In this document: positions 45,869 through 57,970 of the stretch, piece after piece
How positions within the stretch are numbered: the stretch's first letter is position 1
Layout: the number at the start of each line of letters is the position of its first letter
Assembly (NCBI GenBank): GCA_008931825.1
Contig: QXVZ01034189.1
Coordinates: 1 to 64,000, forward strand
Direction of reading: 5' to 3'
Source of the DNA: Phallusia fumigata
Lineage: Eukaryota > Chordata > Ascidiacea > Phlebobranchia > Ascidiidae
Length of the DNA stretch: 64,000 bases
Notes under the pieces: model-generated
Told to the model about the DNA's origin: nothing
What the model saw: the letters and a program-made list of their open reading frames with translations, nothing else
Database searches by the model: none
Program-made: the position numbers and the translations under genes

Positions 45869-48800
45869 TCATTTATCAAGCTAGGTAAAATAAACCATAG
45901 AAAAACGAACCAATTGCTACACAATGTTAGGACGTTACAGGAAAAAATTGAGTATTGGGTCCAAAAAAACCTGTTTCCAGCAACTCAAGTTGCAACCTTG
46001 GACAAAACGACCAGGCATCTTTCCAGCCGCCAAATACCTACAATGTATCAATATGTCGCACCTTGTCATTTTCGGAGGCAGTAGTTGTGGAAACGTCCCC
46101 AGGTTCATCATCGTCATCATCTGATGAGTCACCGTCGTCCGCTGAGTCATCAGAGTGTATCATATTCGATCGCGCGAGTTCCTGCATGTGCTTCATGCTT
46201 TTACCTGTCGGGGTAAACATTTTTTTTAATATTCAGACAACATAGTGTTCCATATTTTATCAAACATACCTTTACTGGTCGACTTGTACTTGCTAGGTTT
46301 CGGGTAATTCGAAGCAGATGTGGAGTTTACAGGTTTTGCGCTTGAGGTTATGGACGTGCTAGCAGACTGTAATTATACACAATATTTAGTCAAATAATAC
46401 GCTACAAAACGCATTCTCTATTTTGAAGCCCTTGTCCAGTAAAAGACAATAATCGGATTGTCAGCGAACCACCAGATATCATGTAGGGTCAAAAACAATT
46501 TTTAATCACTATTCAACCATGTCGGGTGAAAAAGTTTTTTCGGTCTTTATTTATGTATTGGGCGATCTACTTACAGTAAATTGCCAATTTGCTATGATTT
46601 TTGTGCTTTGAAGGGTACTGATAAACATAAGTTTGGAAGCTGGATCGGAACTAGCTTTTAAGTGTAATTTAATAATCCTATTCTTGGCGCCTTTACCATG
46701 TTTGCGGACCACGAGCCACACACTGGTACTGGACGAAACGAGAGCGTTGACGGTTTTGACTGAAACAGGGAGTTTCCCGGAAATGTGGTTGATGAAGAAG
46801 CGTCGCAGGTTGTACTTGGCGGCTTTATACTGAATACATGTGAAATAATGTTACAAAAAATCCAATGTGGCTTTGCAATGTTATTTTTGTTTTCATGCTT
46901 CACCTGCTAATATACACAAAACAAATTAAAAAAACACTGATTTAGATCAGATTCGAAACTGGGATCGTCAGTATTAAGGACCCGTTGTTCTGAACGCTTT
47001 TTACACAGCTACACCTTTGATTTAGACCAGATGACACAATCGTCTTCAGGGGCTCTGATGGGTCGTTGTTGCCAAATGTTACTTATCATTTTAAAAGGGC
47101 ACTAAAACTTTTTATGATGCCAAAATTACAAAAACTTTTGGGATTCCTAGCAAAAAAAATTTTATCGTCAAATCACCCACCTGACATTATATGGAGATTG
47201 GCCAAAAACAGCTGAACTTCGTTGCTGTTTTAATAGCATTGTTGATGATGCAGCATTCGCTCCCACCGCTGCTGTAGCGTGCTCACATGACTGTTTAGAC
47301 GTAAACATCCCTCCGCCATCGCTCGGTTGGCCGCTTGACCATCTCTGCTGCGGGTGCTGACACTCGCTTTCGGAGCTAGAGGACTGAGGCATTGACGAGC
47401 TCCGTCTAGCGGTAGAAAAACCCGAGTGCTTGTGAGTCCGAATTTGTAGTTCATCTTCTGAATCGTCAGTAATGCTTTCATTAGACGAGGATTCGTCGCT
47501 TCCTCGGTCGCGATCTTCCTCGGAGGTAAGAGTTGGACTTTTGCGCTTGAGTTCCTTCTTAAGAACATCAGCATCGACCTGTGAAGATGGAAAAAACGTC
47601 GCTTTATTAGGAGCAGCTTTTTTGTAAAGTCTCTTTTGTGGTGTACAACATGCTAATGAATTTAATTCCGATTGGCCAAAAACATATCCTCTTGTGTATT
47701 TTTAGCAAGGCCAAATAAAGCTGTTGTGGACCGATCCACTTTTTTGCTTACTTTCAGAGATATTGCAGAACCAGCTGCTTTGATTTTAAGGGTAATTTTT
47801 CCTCTTCTCTTGTTGTTACTTGGCGCTGTGTTTTTGGCAGGTTCATTGGCTTTGGTCTGGAACAGGACAAATAATTAGCTGAACAATGGATTATGATTAG
47901 GTGTAAATAATCATTTCAACTAAGAATAAGAATACTTAAGTTTAGTCATTAATTTAAAAAATCCATTAACATTTAAAGTTCACTCATTTATTAAACAGAA
48001 AGTCACGAACATGTTTTGATGGTAAGAAAACACATTAAGATAAATTATGTGTGCTAAATAACAATCACACACTTGACAATCTGTCATCGGTTGTCCTGAA
48101 GTAGTCAAAGTGTTTTGCAACGGTGTTGCTTCTTCCGCATTGAAACTTTCTGTTTTGGTTGTTGTGGGTGCGACAGAGGAATTGCTGACCCACTGAAGGC
48201 GTTCCAAAGGCAAAGTGGCAGTGGTGGGCAAGCGAATATAACTGGCTGTTGAGGGAAGAGACTGAGAGGTGGAAGGGGGAGCCACCATGCTGGATGGGGA
48301 ACTGGTGACCAGAGGAAAGTACACAGGAAAAGTGGTGGCACAGAACATGTGTGAATGCGAATTGGCAACCACTGCACCAGGCTGTGGTAATCCCACTGTT
48401 AGAGGCCTGTAAATTGGAGAATAATTCTGTTGGGATATAAGCTTGGTTTACAATGGGGATTTCTGAGCAATGACAGATGAATTGGTGAACATGCAGAAAT
48501 GCAGGAAACTGTTTTTCGGTGTGTATGGCCAGCCAATCGTACTGCAGACATACTTTGATGTATGATTTGCAATACCTGTCAAATAGTTGGCAAAATGATA
48601 CTGCCTAATCACATAAATCACCAAATATAACACTAAAAACCTCAAACCATGTTCTATTTGATTAGGGAAATTTAGAATCTAATTTTCCTTTTACATCTTT
48701 ATTTGTGAATATTACCCACATTTAACCTGTCCATTAGCATTCAATACCTAGTGCTTGCAGCAGCATTTGCAGCTTTTTTTGCTTTCATCTGTGCCTTAAT

Positions 48801-51800
48801 TTCTGCCAGAGTTCTTGTCTTCTTCATTGGTGGTGAGGGTGATGAGGTCGCACCCCACTTTGCTGCCGCCCCAGGTGGGGAGGGGGTGCCTTGCATTGCA
48901 GACTGTGACCTTTTAATCCCTGCAAAAAGGTGATTATTTGAAAAAAGTTAAGCTTTAACGATTTACATACACTCCACATGCATGTACTCAACCGGTTAAA
49001 TATATATTAATAAACCCACCAGCTATGGACAACCTTCCTGGGGCCAATGGTGATGTAGAAAGTGGAATAGATTGTTGAGGCAGGGTGTTGACACTGCTTC
49101 TTACTACCGTAGCATCTGCTACAGTCACTAAATTGGCAGGGTAAACTTGCTGCAATGAGCGCTGTTCTTCTTTTACAGTTACACTACCCAGCGATTGAGG
49201 TGCAGTATGTTTTCTGGATGGTTGATGGTTTTGTTTTAGAGATGAGGATAAAGTCACACCCATATAAGCAACAGTAGTTTTGGCAGAAGACGGTAGTTGT
49301 GTTGTTGTTGGAAAAGTCCTTGAAGTCCTGATTTGGGGCAATGCTGCAGCTTGACTCCTAATGGCTGTAAATGCTCCTTGATCCAGACTGGTAATATGGG
49401 TAGTTGAAATTGTTTGTGGAGATATTGACGTTAGTGTATTTATTTGCCTGCACAAAAGAGGGCTGTGTTACAATTGGGTTGATATTCACAATTTTTTCTA
49501 GTATACCTTTTTCANTGGCAGGTTCATTGGCTTTGGTCTGGAACAGGACAAGTAATTAGCTGAACAATGGATTATGATTAGGTGCAAATAATCATTTCAA
49601 CTAAGAATAAGAATACTTAAGTTTAGTCATTAATTTAAAAAATCCATTAACATTTAAAGTTCACTCATTTATTAAATAAAAAGTCATCAACATGTTTTGA
49701 TAGTAAGAAAACACATTAACATAATTTATGTGTGCTAAATAACAATTACACACTTGACAATCTGTCATCGGTTGTCCTGAAGCAGTCAAAGTGTTTTGCA
49801 ATGGTGTTGCTTCTTCCGCATTGAAGCTTTCCGTTTTGGTTGTTGTGGGTGCGACAGAGGAATTGCTGACCCACTGAAGGCGTTCCAAAGGCAAAGTGGC
49901 AGTGGTAGGCAGGCGAATATAACTGGCTGTTGAGGGAAGAGACTGAGAGGTGGAAGGGGGAGCCACCATGCTGGATGGGGAACTGGTGACCAAAGGAAAG
50001 TACACAGGAAAGGTGGTGGCACAGAACATGTGTGAATGCGAGTTGGCAACCACTGCACCAGGCTGTGGTAATCCCACTGTGAGAGGCCTGTAAATTGGAC
50101 AATAATTCTGTTGGGATATAAGCTTGGTTTACAATGGGGATTTCTGAGCAATGTCAGATGAATTGGTGAACATGCAGAAATGCAGGAAACTGTTTTTCTG
50201 TGCGTATGGCCAGCCAATCATACTGCAGATATACTGATGTATGATTTGCAATACCTGTCAAATAGTTGGCAAAATGATACTGCCTAATCACATAAATCAC
50301 CAAATATAACACTAAAATCCTCAAACCATGTTCTATCTGATAAGGAAAATTAAGAATCTAATTTCCTTTTACATGTTTATTTGTGAATATTACCCACATT
50401 TAACATGTCCATTAGCATTCAATACCTAGTGCTTGCAGCAGCATTTGCAGCTTTTTTTGCTTTCATCTGTGCCTTAATTTCTGCCAGAGTTCTTGTCTTC
50501 TTCATTGGTGGCGAGGGTGATGAGGTCGCACCCCATTTTGCTGCCGCCCCAGGTGGGGATGGGGTGCCTTGCATTGCAGACTGTGACCTTTTAATCCCTG
50601 CAAAAAGGTGATTAATTGAAAAAAGTTAAGCTTCTTTCAACAATTTACATACACTCCACATGCATGTACTCAACCGGTTAAATACATATTAATAAACCCA
50701 CCAGCAATGGACAACCTTCCCGGGGCCAATGGTGATGTAGAAAGTGGAATAGATTGTTGAGGCAGGGTGTTGACACTGCTTCTTACTACCGTAGCATCTG
50801 CTACAGTCACTAAATTGGCAGGGTAAACCTGCTGCAATGAGCGGTGTTCTTCTTTTACAGTTACACTACACAGCGATTGAGGTGCAGTATGTTTTCTGGA
50901 TGGTTGATGGTTTTGTTTTAGAGATGAGGATAAAGTCACACCCATATAAGCAACAGTAGTTTTGGCAGAAGACGGTAGTTGTGTTGTTGTTGGAAAAGTC
51001 CTTGAAGTCCTGATTTGGGGCAATGCTGCAGCTTGACTCCTAATGGCTGTAAATGCTCCTTGATCCAGACTGGTAATATGGGTAGTTGAAATTGTTTGTG
51101 GAGATATTGACGTTAGTGTATTTATTTGCCTGCACAAAAGAGGGCTGTGTTACAATTGGGTTGATATTCACAATTTTTTCTAGTATACCTTTTTCACTAA
51201 TGTCCAAATACACATATAGTTTAAAAACTATTTGAAAGGTACATTGTCTTGGCAATATTGCCTAATGCAGTCAAAATACTATTTCCATGCAGTAATATAC
51301 ATTTACATCTGTCATTGTTCTCATTTTTTTGCCCATTTTAAACAGCCAGTGCAATGACAATATGTACAAGCCTAAAAAGGTCTTACTCTTAAAGTCCTAT
51401 GAAGATGTATTGTTACAATCACAAGCTAAAATGCATTAAACATTGATTTTTAAACCAAGCTTACACACTTACATCCCACTTGATGTAGCAGTGGTGGTCT
51501 CTGCAACTAGTGGACTTGGAACCTGCCGAATCGTTGACAAAAAAGAATTTGTTGGCTTGGAATTTCCAGTCACAAATGACTCAGGGGTGAGAGGTCGAGC
51601 ACAAATGCTTAAAACTCGTTCAGTGTCACTTGTGTTTCCACTGCTTCGGGATGTTGCTGAGGGCTTAATTATCTTGAAGGATGCATCTTTTTTGGGAAAT
51701 CCACCAACTGGTTTGAACTGAGCAATTGTGACCTGTTGGTGGTAAGAAAATGTTCACTGCAAATTCCATCAAAATGGTTTTAAATCACACAAACAGAACT

Positions 51801-54800
51801 TAAATCACACAAACATAAAAAAATTCCACAAATGTTTTTAAAAATGTGTGACGTAATGTAAGTATCAATTCTTTTACATTTTCCTCGTCTTTTTCTGTTC
51901 TTGACTCTGACTGCATGATTGCCATTGTAGAACTGACCAAATTGCCACGAGGGCATAAAACTAAGGTTGGCTTGGAACTCGTTGGTTGACGACCTGAATA
52001 AATGAAGTTTGCATCAGATTAATAAACTGCTGCCAGCAAGCATAGGAATTGGTAAAAACAAACACCCAGTACATTTGAATTAAGGTCTTATTAGTTTTAA
52101 CCAAGATCCACAAAAAGTCAATTATTTTACATTGAAACAATTTAAATGTATAAGTTTAATAACATACCAGTGCCACTTGATGTTTCGGATGACAAGCGTC
52201 TCTCCTGCACACAAATCATACACTAACTTTGCTCAGTATTTACACCATGCATAATAATTATCAGGATAAAACTTACAAATTTAAATTTTTGATTTAAAAA
52301 AAAATTTTTTTTACCTGTTAATTTTAAATTCAAATTCTTTTTTGACAACTAACTTACAATGCTTTCATGCCAAAGTGTGGATGTGTAGGAGTGGTCAAAT
52401 ATAGCAGCAGAACAGTTCTGCTGGTTTTTCCTTATGTCCAAGTATTTGGTGTCTACATCTTTTCCTTCGTCACAGTTGTTGTTACTGTTCCTTAAAGCCA
52501 AGCCATTACTTTGATTAGCACAACGGGCCAGGACAGACAGTGCACCAGAAGGTTTCATGACAATAGATGAAGGAGAAGGATGGTGGCTAGGCAACTTCAC
52601 ACATCTGCTGTTGTTTGCAAAAGTTCCTTTGTTGGGTGAAAGCTTGTTTCTAAGCTTGCTGCGTTTTAAATTTGCCTTTGCGATTCGCTCAGCATATGTG
52701 TTCCGGGGCTTGGTAGAGGCAATAGGTCGCAACCTAAGATTGTTAATGTGTTGAGCACCTATGAAGCGTTGTGTAACCTGTTTGATGTTTTCGTGACGTT
52801 CTACTCTGATATGGTTTTCTTTGGTCAAATTCTTTGACAATTCTGCACATAATAAAAATACACTGTTAAAAAAAGTTGCTGTTACATAGTTTGTTTAGTA
52901 CCAACAAAAAAATCTTAACAATCATTTGATCAAAATGAAACCACTTTCAAATGTTTATTGATCCTGATTATTTCATGATAATGTACATTGACACTCACCC
53001 TGGCGCAAATCAGCAAACTTTGCCAATTGAGCTTCAATACCAAAATCACGCATTAGATGGCTAGCTTCAGATCCTCTACTTCGCAAGCGCTTCATTGTGA
53101 CTTGTCTAAAAGGAATAATAACAAAAGGTTCATGACTAAGTTATTAATTTCCTCTACCTTAAAATGCTTTATACTTTTGCCCATAGAATTCTTCAAAAAA
53201 CTTCTCCTTCCAAACATCAATTTTGCTTCTCTCCTTAGCTATTTCCTGTGCAATGCGTGACTGGGTTTCCCGAGTAAACTCTCCATCACTAAGGCGATCT
53301 TTCCACTCCTGAAACACAAAGTTTAAAATTCCATCAATTCTGCATTGTTAATAACAATCAAATAAGTACTGCTGCAAACCTGCAATGATTGAGAGAAAAA
53401 CTCATTGGTTAGAGCTGTTTGTGATGGTTTTAAGACTTGCTTTTCACTTTCCAGAGTTGAGTCGACTGCTCTGTCACATTCTGGTAGCAGTCCAGTAAGT
53501 TTAAACTGATAGGATGGTGGCAACATGGAAAATGTTTCACGATTGACCAATGCCTACACAAAAAGCAATTAATGTAAATGTACACCGAGATTCCAGGGAC
53601 CCTTTTTAGTTTAAAACATGTAATCAATGCACAGAAAAGGCTAAGACATGATAAAAATGTATTTTATTTTGATAGAATACCATAGAAACATACCTTCATG
53701 TTGGCATTGACAAGAATGCTGTTTGGTGTTTCAAGGTCAAGGTTCATGATAAAATTGTTAGATTGCTCTTTTTCGTAGGATTCCAGTGGAATGTCGTGCT
53801 TATTCCACATTATAACTCTCTCTGCAGGTTGATTTTGATCAAGTGTTGATGATTCAAATTGCAGCTGGTTTGCAAGCGGTGAGGAATGTCGGCGAGATGA
53901 ACCTACATTTGCACTTTCCTCTGTACGTAATGCACATTTTAAAGAAATTTCACAATAAACATTGACTGTCTGTATTTATTTGTTGCAGGAAAATGGATAT
54001 GTCCTATTTAGTGCAATCAACCATGCTTACCCTGCAATATGTTCATACTTTGGCCAGCCATTTCATAATCGGGAGAAACCTGTACATAAAAACTCGTTTA
54101 AAATCCTGTCACAAATTGACTGCTAAGCAATACATACTGAACTAGGGACAATCAGTAATTATAAAAAAGACATACCTTGGACGCTTTGCGAGGAAGTGGT
54201 TCTGGCGGCATAGCCCTGCCATGTATAGAGAAAGTATGATTTTCTCTGGCAAGCAGTTCTATAGAACCAAGTGGAACCCTTTCATCTTCATCTAGGTCTT
54301 GGTTGTCTTAGAAATAGAAAAAATATTAGAATGGAAATATTCTTCGGCAATCAGTTAAAAACATTAGGCTTACTATTTACACCCAAGGGACTTGGATCAT
54401 CTTCGTCATCATAACCCTCTGCAAATAAATAAAAAACCATCAAGTTGAAAGAATTTAAATAAATACTACTACAGTGATAGTTAATATTGCAAAATGCATA
54501 TAAAGGTAAAACCTTGGTCAGTCACATCACTAAGGTCTGGGGCAATACCACTGTTTTTCTTCAGCCAAGATTCCTGTGAAGGTTGCACATATCAATACAT
54601 ATACATGTGTGTATTGACATTAATTTAATTCAAACTTACCTTAAGGGCATAAAGACCACATCTACCCTTGACACGAAAAAAGGGACAGTTGGGCAATTGG
54701 GCATGATGATTTAACATCGTTGTAAGAACGTTTTCAGCAGCCCTAAAACAATAAAAGTTATTTAACAAGTTACCATAAATATATTACAATTACTTTCATC

Positions 54801-57012
54801 ATGGCAATATTTTACTTACTTATTTAAGGAAATTTCTTTCAACTTGCGATCAAAAATTGTTTGCAAAATTGGCCGAATGCCCAAGACCTTTGTTGAACTC
54901 AGCTGAATAGCCTAGATGCATTAAAAAACCATAAAAATCACTTATAGTGCATGTGCTTTGTGCAATATGGAAACAGAATTTAACAATAGCCAACACAACA
55001 ATTAATTTTATTGTGAGTGACTACTGATAATTGCACAGCAGCAAAAACAGTACACTACAATCTTAAATAAAAGCTATTCAACAGAACAAAAAATAGGCCT
55101 TGTTCGAAATACACAATATTTTTACTAAACCAAATCACAAAAACAGACATGGGCATTAATACTTTGTGACACAAAGCAATCGAAAAAAAAGGTTTTAGGT
55201 ATGATTACAATTGTTAAAGCACCAAAATGTTGTGAACACTAAACATGGATCTGTTCTTAACTCTTATCAAAAATACTGGCCCAAATAGTTCTTAAAAGCA
55301 TCATGTTTACTTATTGAATGTTTCATACCATCATCAGTATTTGCACCTCATTATCCTAATGTTTCTGCACCTTTGTACATAAATACCTATGTGTCTGGTG
55401 CAAACCTTTTTTGTATCACTAATGATGGCAAGTTATTGCTGAAACGTTTGATAAACAAAGCATGTCGCTTTAAAGAAGTATTTGGGACAGCATAGTTTTG
55501 CCCAACTGTTTGTTTATTAAATCCAGTCCAAAAAGATGTGTAATCTGTGTAAGTGTGTGATATTCTGCCAAATCTAATATGAGACTTACATTCAATATTT
55601 TGGATTCAAAACAACTATTATAGAATACTCAGTTATTTTACTGTAAACATCCCTACCTTTACCCCACTTTGTCACATGTTTTTGCCCTTAACATGAGTTA
55701 AACAATTGACACCCCAGGATGGTTTCATTAAGCTGCTGTAGGACATTTTAGTAATTACTAATCCGGTTATGAGGTAGTTGCAGAATTTTGAAATTGTTTT
55801 GTCACTATTTACTATTGTTTTACATACCCTCTCACAAGATGTTTTTGAATCAGTTATTAAGTGCAACTGTCTCCCACAAAACAAGTCATTGGCAACTTTT
55901 GTGAGGTCACAAAAAATGTCACCAATGTTAACAAGGGGGGAAGAAAGAAATAGGTTGAAGAGAGCTAACAGAAAGTTGTCTCACCAAAGTTGCAGCTTCT
56001 GCCCAAGTCCTATCCTTTCTTTTTCTCTTCCGCATAAGTCGGCTGCTTTTCATTTTTGCGATGGAGCAATATATTCTTCCACTAGTAGTGGTGACAGTTA
56101 TTTCAATACCACCATACTGCAAGAATTTGGGTACTTGCAATTATAAGCCTGGCAGTAGCCTTTCTAGTATTTTTCCACCACCAATTCGTTTTATTAACAG
56201 TTCTAAAATCTAAAATCCGTACAAATGTTTACAATATCCGTCTGTAAGTATTACATACATAGGTAACAGTCACAAAGGAGAGAACTTTTTCACAAAGTAA
56301 AAACACCAGAATGCAATCCACATCCTAATTTTATATCTTTACAGAAAACATACTGTAAAACAAGCCTGCAAATGACATTATGACAGTTTCCACAAGTTGG
56401 AATACCGATTTTTCCAATTTACAGATGCAATTGTATCATGAAATTGGAATCGAAAATTAACCTATTTTTCTGCCTCTTTAAAACATAGTGATAATCGTTG
56501 TAAAACAAATGAAATTAACAAAAGNACTTTTACCCCACTTTGTCACATGTTTTTGCCCTTAACATGAGTTAAACAATCGACACCCCAGGATGGTTTCATT
56601 AAGCTGCTGTGGGACATTTTAGTAATTACTAATCAGGTTATGAGGTAGTTGCAGAATTTTGAAATTGTTTTGTAACTATTTAGTACTAGAAGCTGATTAA
56701 CAGAAAAAATTATAGAATGTTTTTTGTGCACAAACCTTTTGCAGGCAAATGACTATATTTTTAGATAACTACTGTTTTACATACCCTCTCACAAGCTGTT
56801 TTTGAATCAGTTATTAAGTGCAACTGTCTCCCACAAAACAAGTCATTGGCAACTTTTGTGAGGTCACAAAAAATGGCACCATAATGTGCACAAGGGGGGA
56901 TGAAAGAAATAGGTTGAAGAGAGCTAACAGAAAGTTTTCTCACCAAAGTTGCAGCTTCTGCCCAAGTCCTATCCTTTCTTTTTCTCTTCCGCATAAGTCG
57001 GCTGCTTTTCAT
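45869..57012 (-). CDS. ASXL: Additional sex combs-like protein (ASXL)
   Basis: Spliced model of 24 exons, about 1,303 residues after collapsing duplicated exons: 56944-57012 (or its copy 55985-56053), 54820-54911, 54640-54742, 54513-54573, 54374-54418, 54176-54306, 54031-54079, 53694-53920, 53380-53553, 53175-53308, 52999-53105, 52358-52842, 52168-52204, 51878-51993, 51473-51732, 50702-51129, 50426-50597, 49754-50087, 47752-47856, 47181-47578, 46697-46829, 46270-46366, 46062-46204, 45869-45880. Domains: HARE-HTH (RTWAEAATL, then the ILQTIF helix and [10 protein letters not shown]); the [14 protein letters not shown] motif; DEUBAD ([39 protein letters not shown]), which activates the BAP1 deubiquitinase in the PR-DUB complex; and a [12 protein letters not shown] motif. 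The tail is Ser-rich and ends in an acidic run. No C-terminal PHD finger was found. Exons after 49754 are assigned by phase continuity only, and the final 4-codon exon is weak. Confidence 0.82.
47835..51196. repeat. Contig-overlap duplication around N at 49515 (about 1,680 bp x 2)
   Basis: Bases 47835-49514 recur as 49516-51196 with about 1-2% differences. Each copy has three complete ASXL exons (48073-48406, 48748-48919, 49020-49447; and 49754-50087, 50426-50597, 50702-51129). The second block also begins with a fragment of the next exon (49516-49537, the counterpart of 47835-47856). A cut-off exon at the N is strong evidence of a contig end and not of a real duplication. Confidence 0.92.
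54912..55984. other. ASXL intron 1
   Basis: About 1.07 kb between the first and second coding exons, AT-rich. No element or exon is supported. It may be truncated or extended by the neighbouring assembly overlap. Confidence 0.45.
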
Positions 57013-57483
57013 GTTTGCGATGGAGCAATATATTCTTCCACTTGTAGTGGTGACAGTTATTTCAATACCACCATACTGCAAGAATTTGGGTACTTGCAAT
57101 TATAAGCCTGTCAGTAGCCTTTCTAGTATTTTTCCACCACCAATTCGTTTTATTAACAGTTCTAAAATCTAAAATCCGTACAAATGTTTACAATATCCGT
57201 CTGTAAGTATTACATACATAGGTAACAGTCACAAAGGAGAGAACTTTTTCACAAAGTAAAAACACCAGAATGCAATCCACATCCTAATTTTATATCTTTA
57301 CAGAAAACATACTGTAAAACAAGCCTGCAAATGACATTATGACAGTTTCCACAAGTTGGAATACCGATTTTTCCAATTTACAGATGCAATTGTATCATGA
57401 AATTGGAATCGAAAATTAACCTATTTTTCTGCCTCTTTAAAACATAGTGATAATCGTTGTAAAACAAATGAAATTAACAAAAG
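55655..57483. repeat. Contig-overlap duplication around N at 56525, with an 88-bp length difference
   Basis: Bases 55655-56524 (870) recur as 56526-57483 (958). Both hold the first ASXL coding exon (55985-56053 and 56944-57012). The second copy carries an extra block of about 88 bases near 56680-56770, inside the intron, while the flanks align closely. The pair probably represents two haplotypes that differ by an insertion/deletion. Confidence 0.88.
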
Positions 57484-57970
57484 GACTGAAAAACAATGCC
57501 TTTTCCAGCGTGCTAGTATAACATGCCTTTGAATATTGTAGGAATAAATAAAACAAAATTTAGAACGCTAGCTTCCAAAAGAATTCTTGTATGATGTTCT
57601 TTAATATTATAAAGTTTTATATTGTGCGTACCCACATTTCGGTGGTTCTTGTTGCCCTGTAGTCTCGTCTGCTTAACAAACAATTAAACGGGTCTTCATA
57701 GAAAATACCCCTTAATCCGTAGCACTACACGCACTACGTTTTTTGGACACACAGACGAACAAATACGCTTACTTTATATGGTTGCTTTCCGGAATACTTA
57801 CTTTTTCATACAAATTACTATCAAGTTAATGCTTTGTAGCTAGCATGGCATTTACATACAAGACTAACATCCTAAAATACATGTGCATAAAAGTCGTCTA
57901 CTCCATGGAACCTCACACAAATTTCACAATTAGATACAACGTTTATTGCACAAGCACAGCAATTTCGATT
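57484..57970. other. Spacer between ASXL 5' end and TRAPPC12 3' end
   Basis: About 490 bases with no gene. It should contain the ASXL promoter and 5' untranslated region and the TRAPPC12 3' end. No specific element is recognised. Confidence 0.45.

Noticed and set aside
46658-46903. Alternative reading of 46697-46829 ([12 protein letters not shown] frame) as a ribosomal-like or DNA-binding exon.
   Set aside because: The Ser/Pro-rich frame fits the phase of both neighbouring exons; the other frame does not.
48073-50217. Long His/Ser/Pro-rich frames overlapping ASXL exons in other phases.
   Set aside because: They are shadows of the Thr/Pro-rich ASXL exon; phases of neighbouring exons select the other frame.
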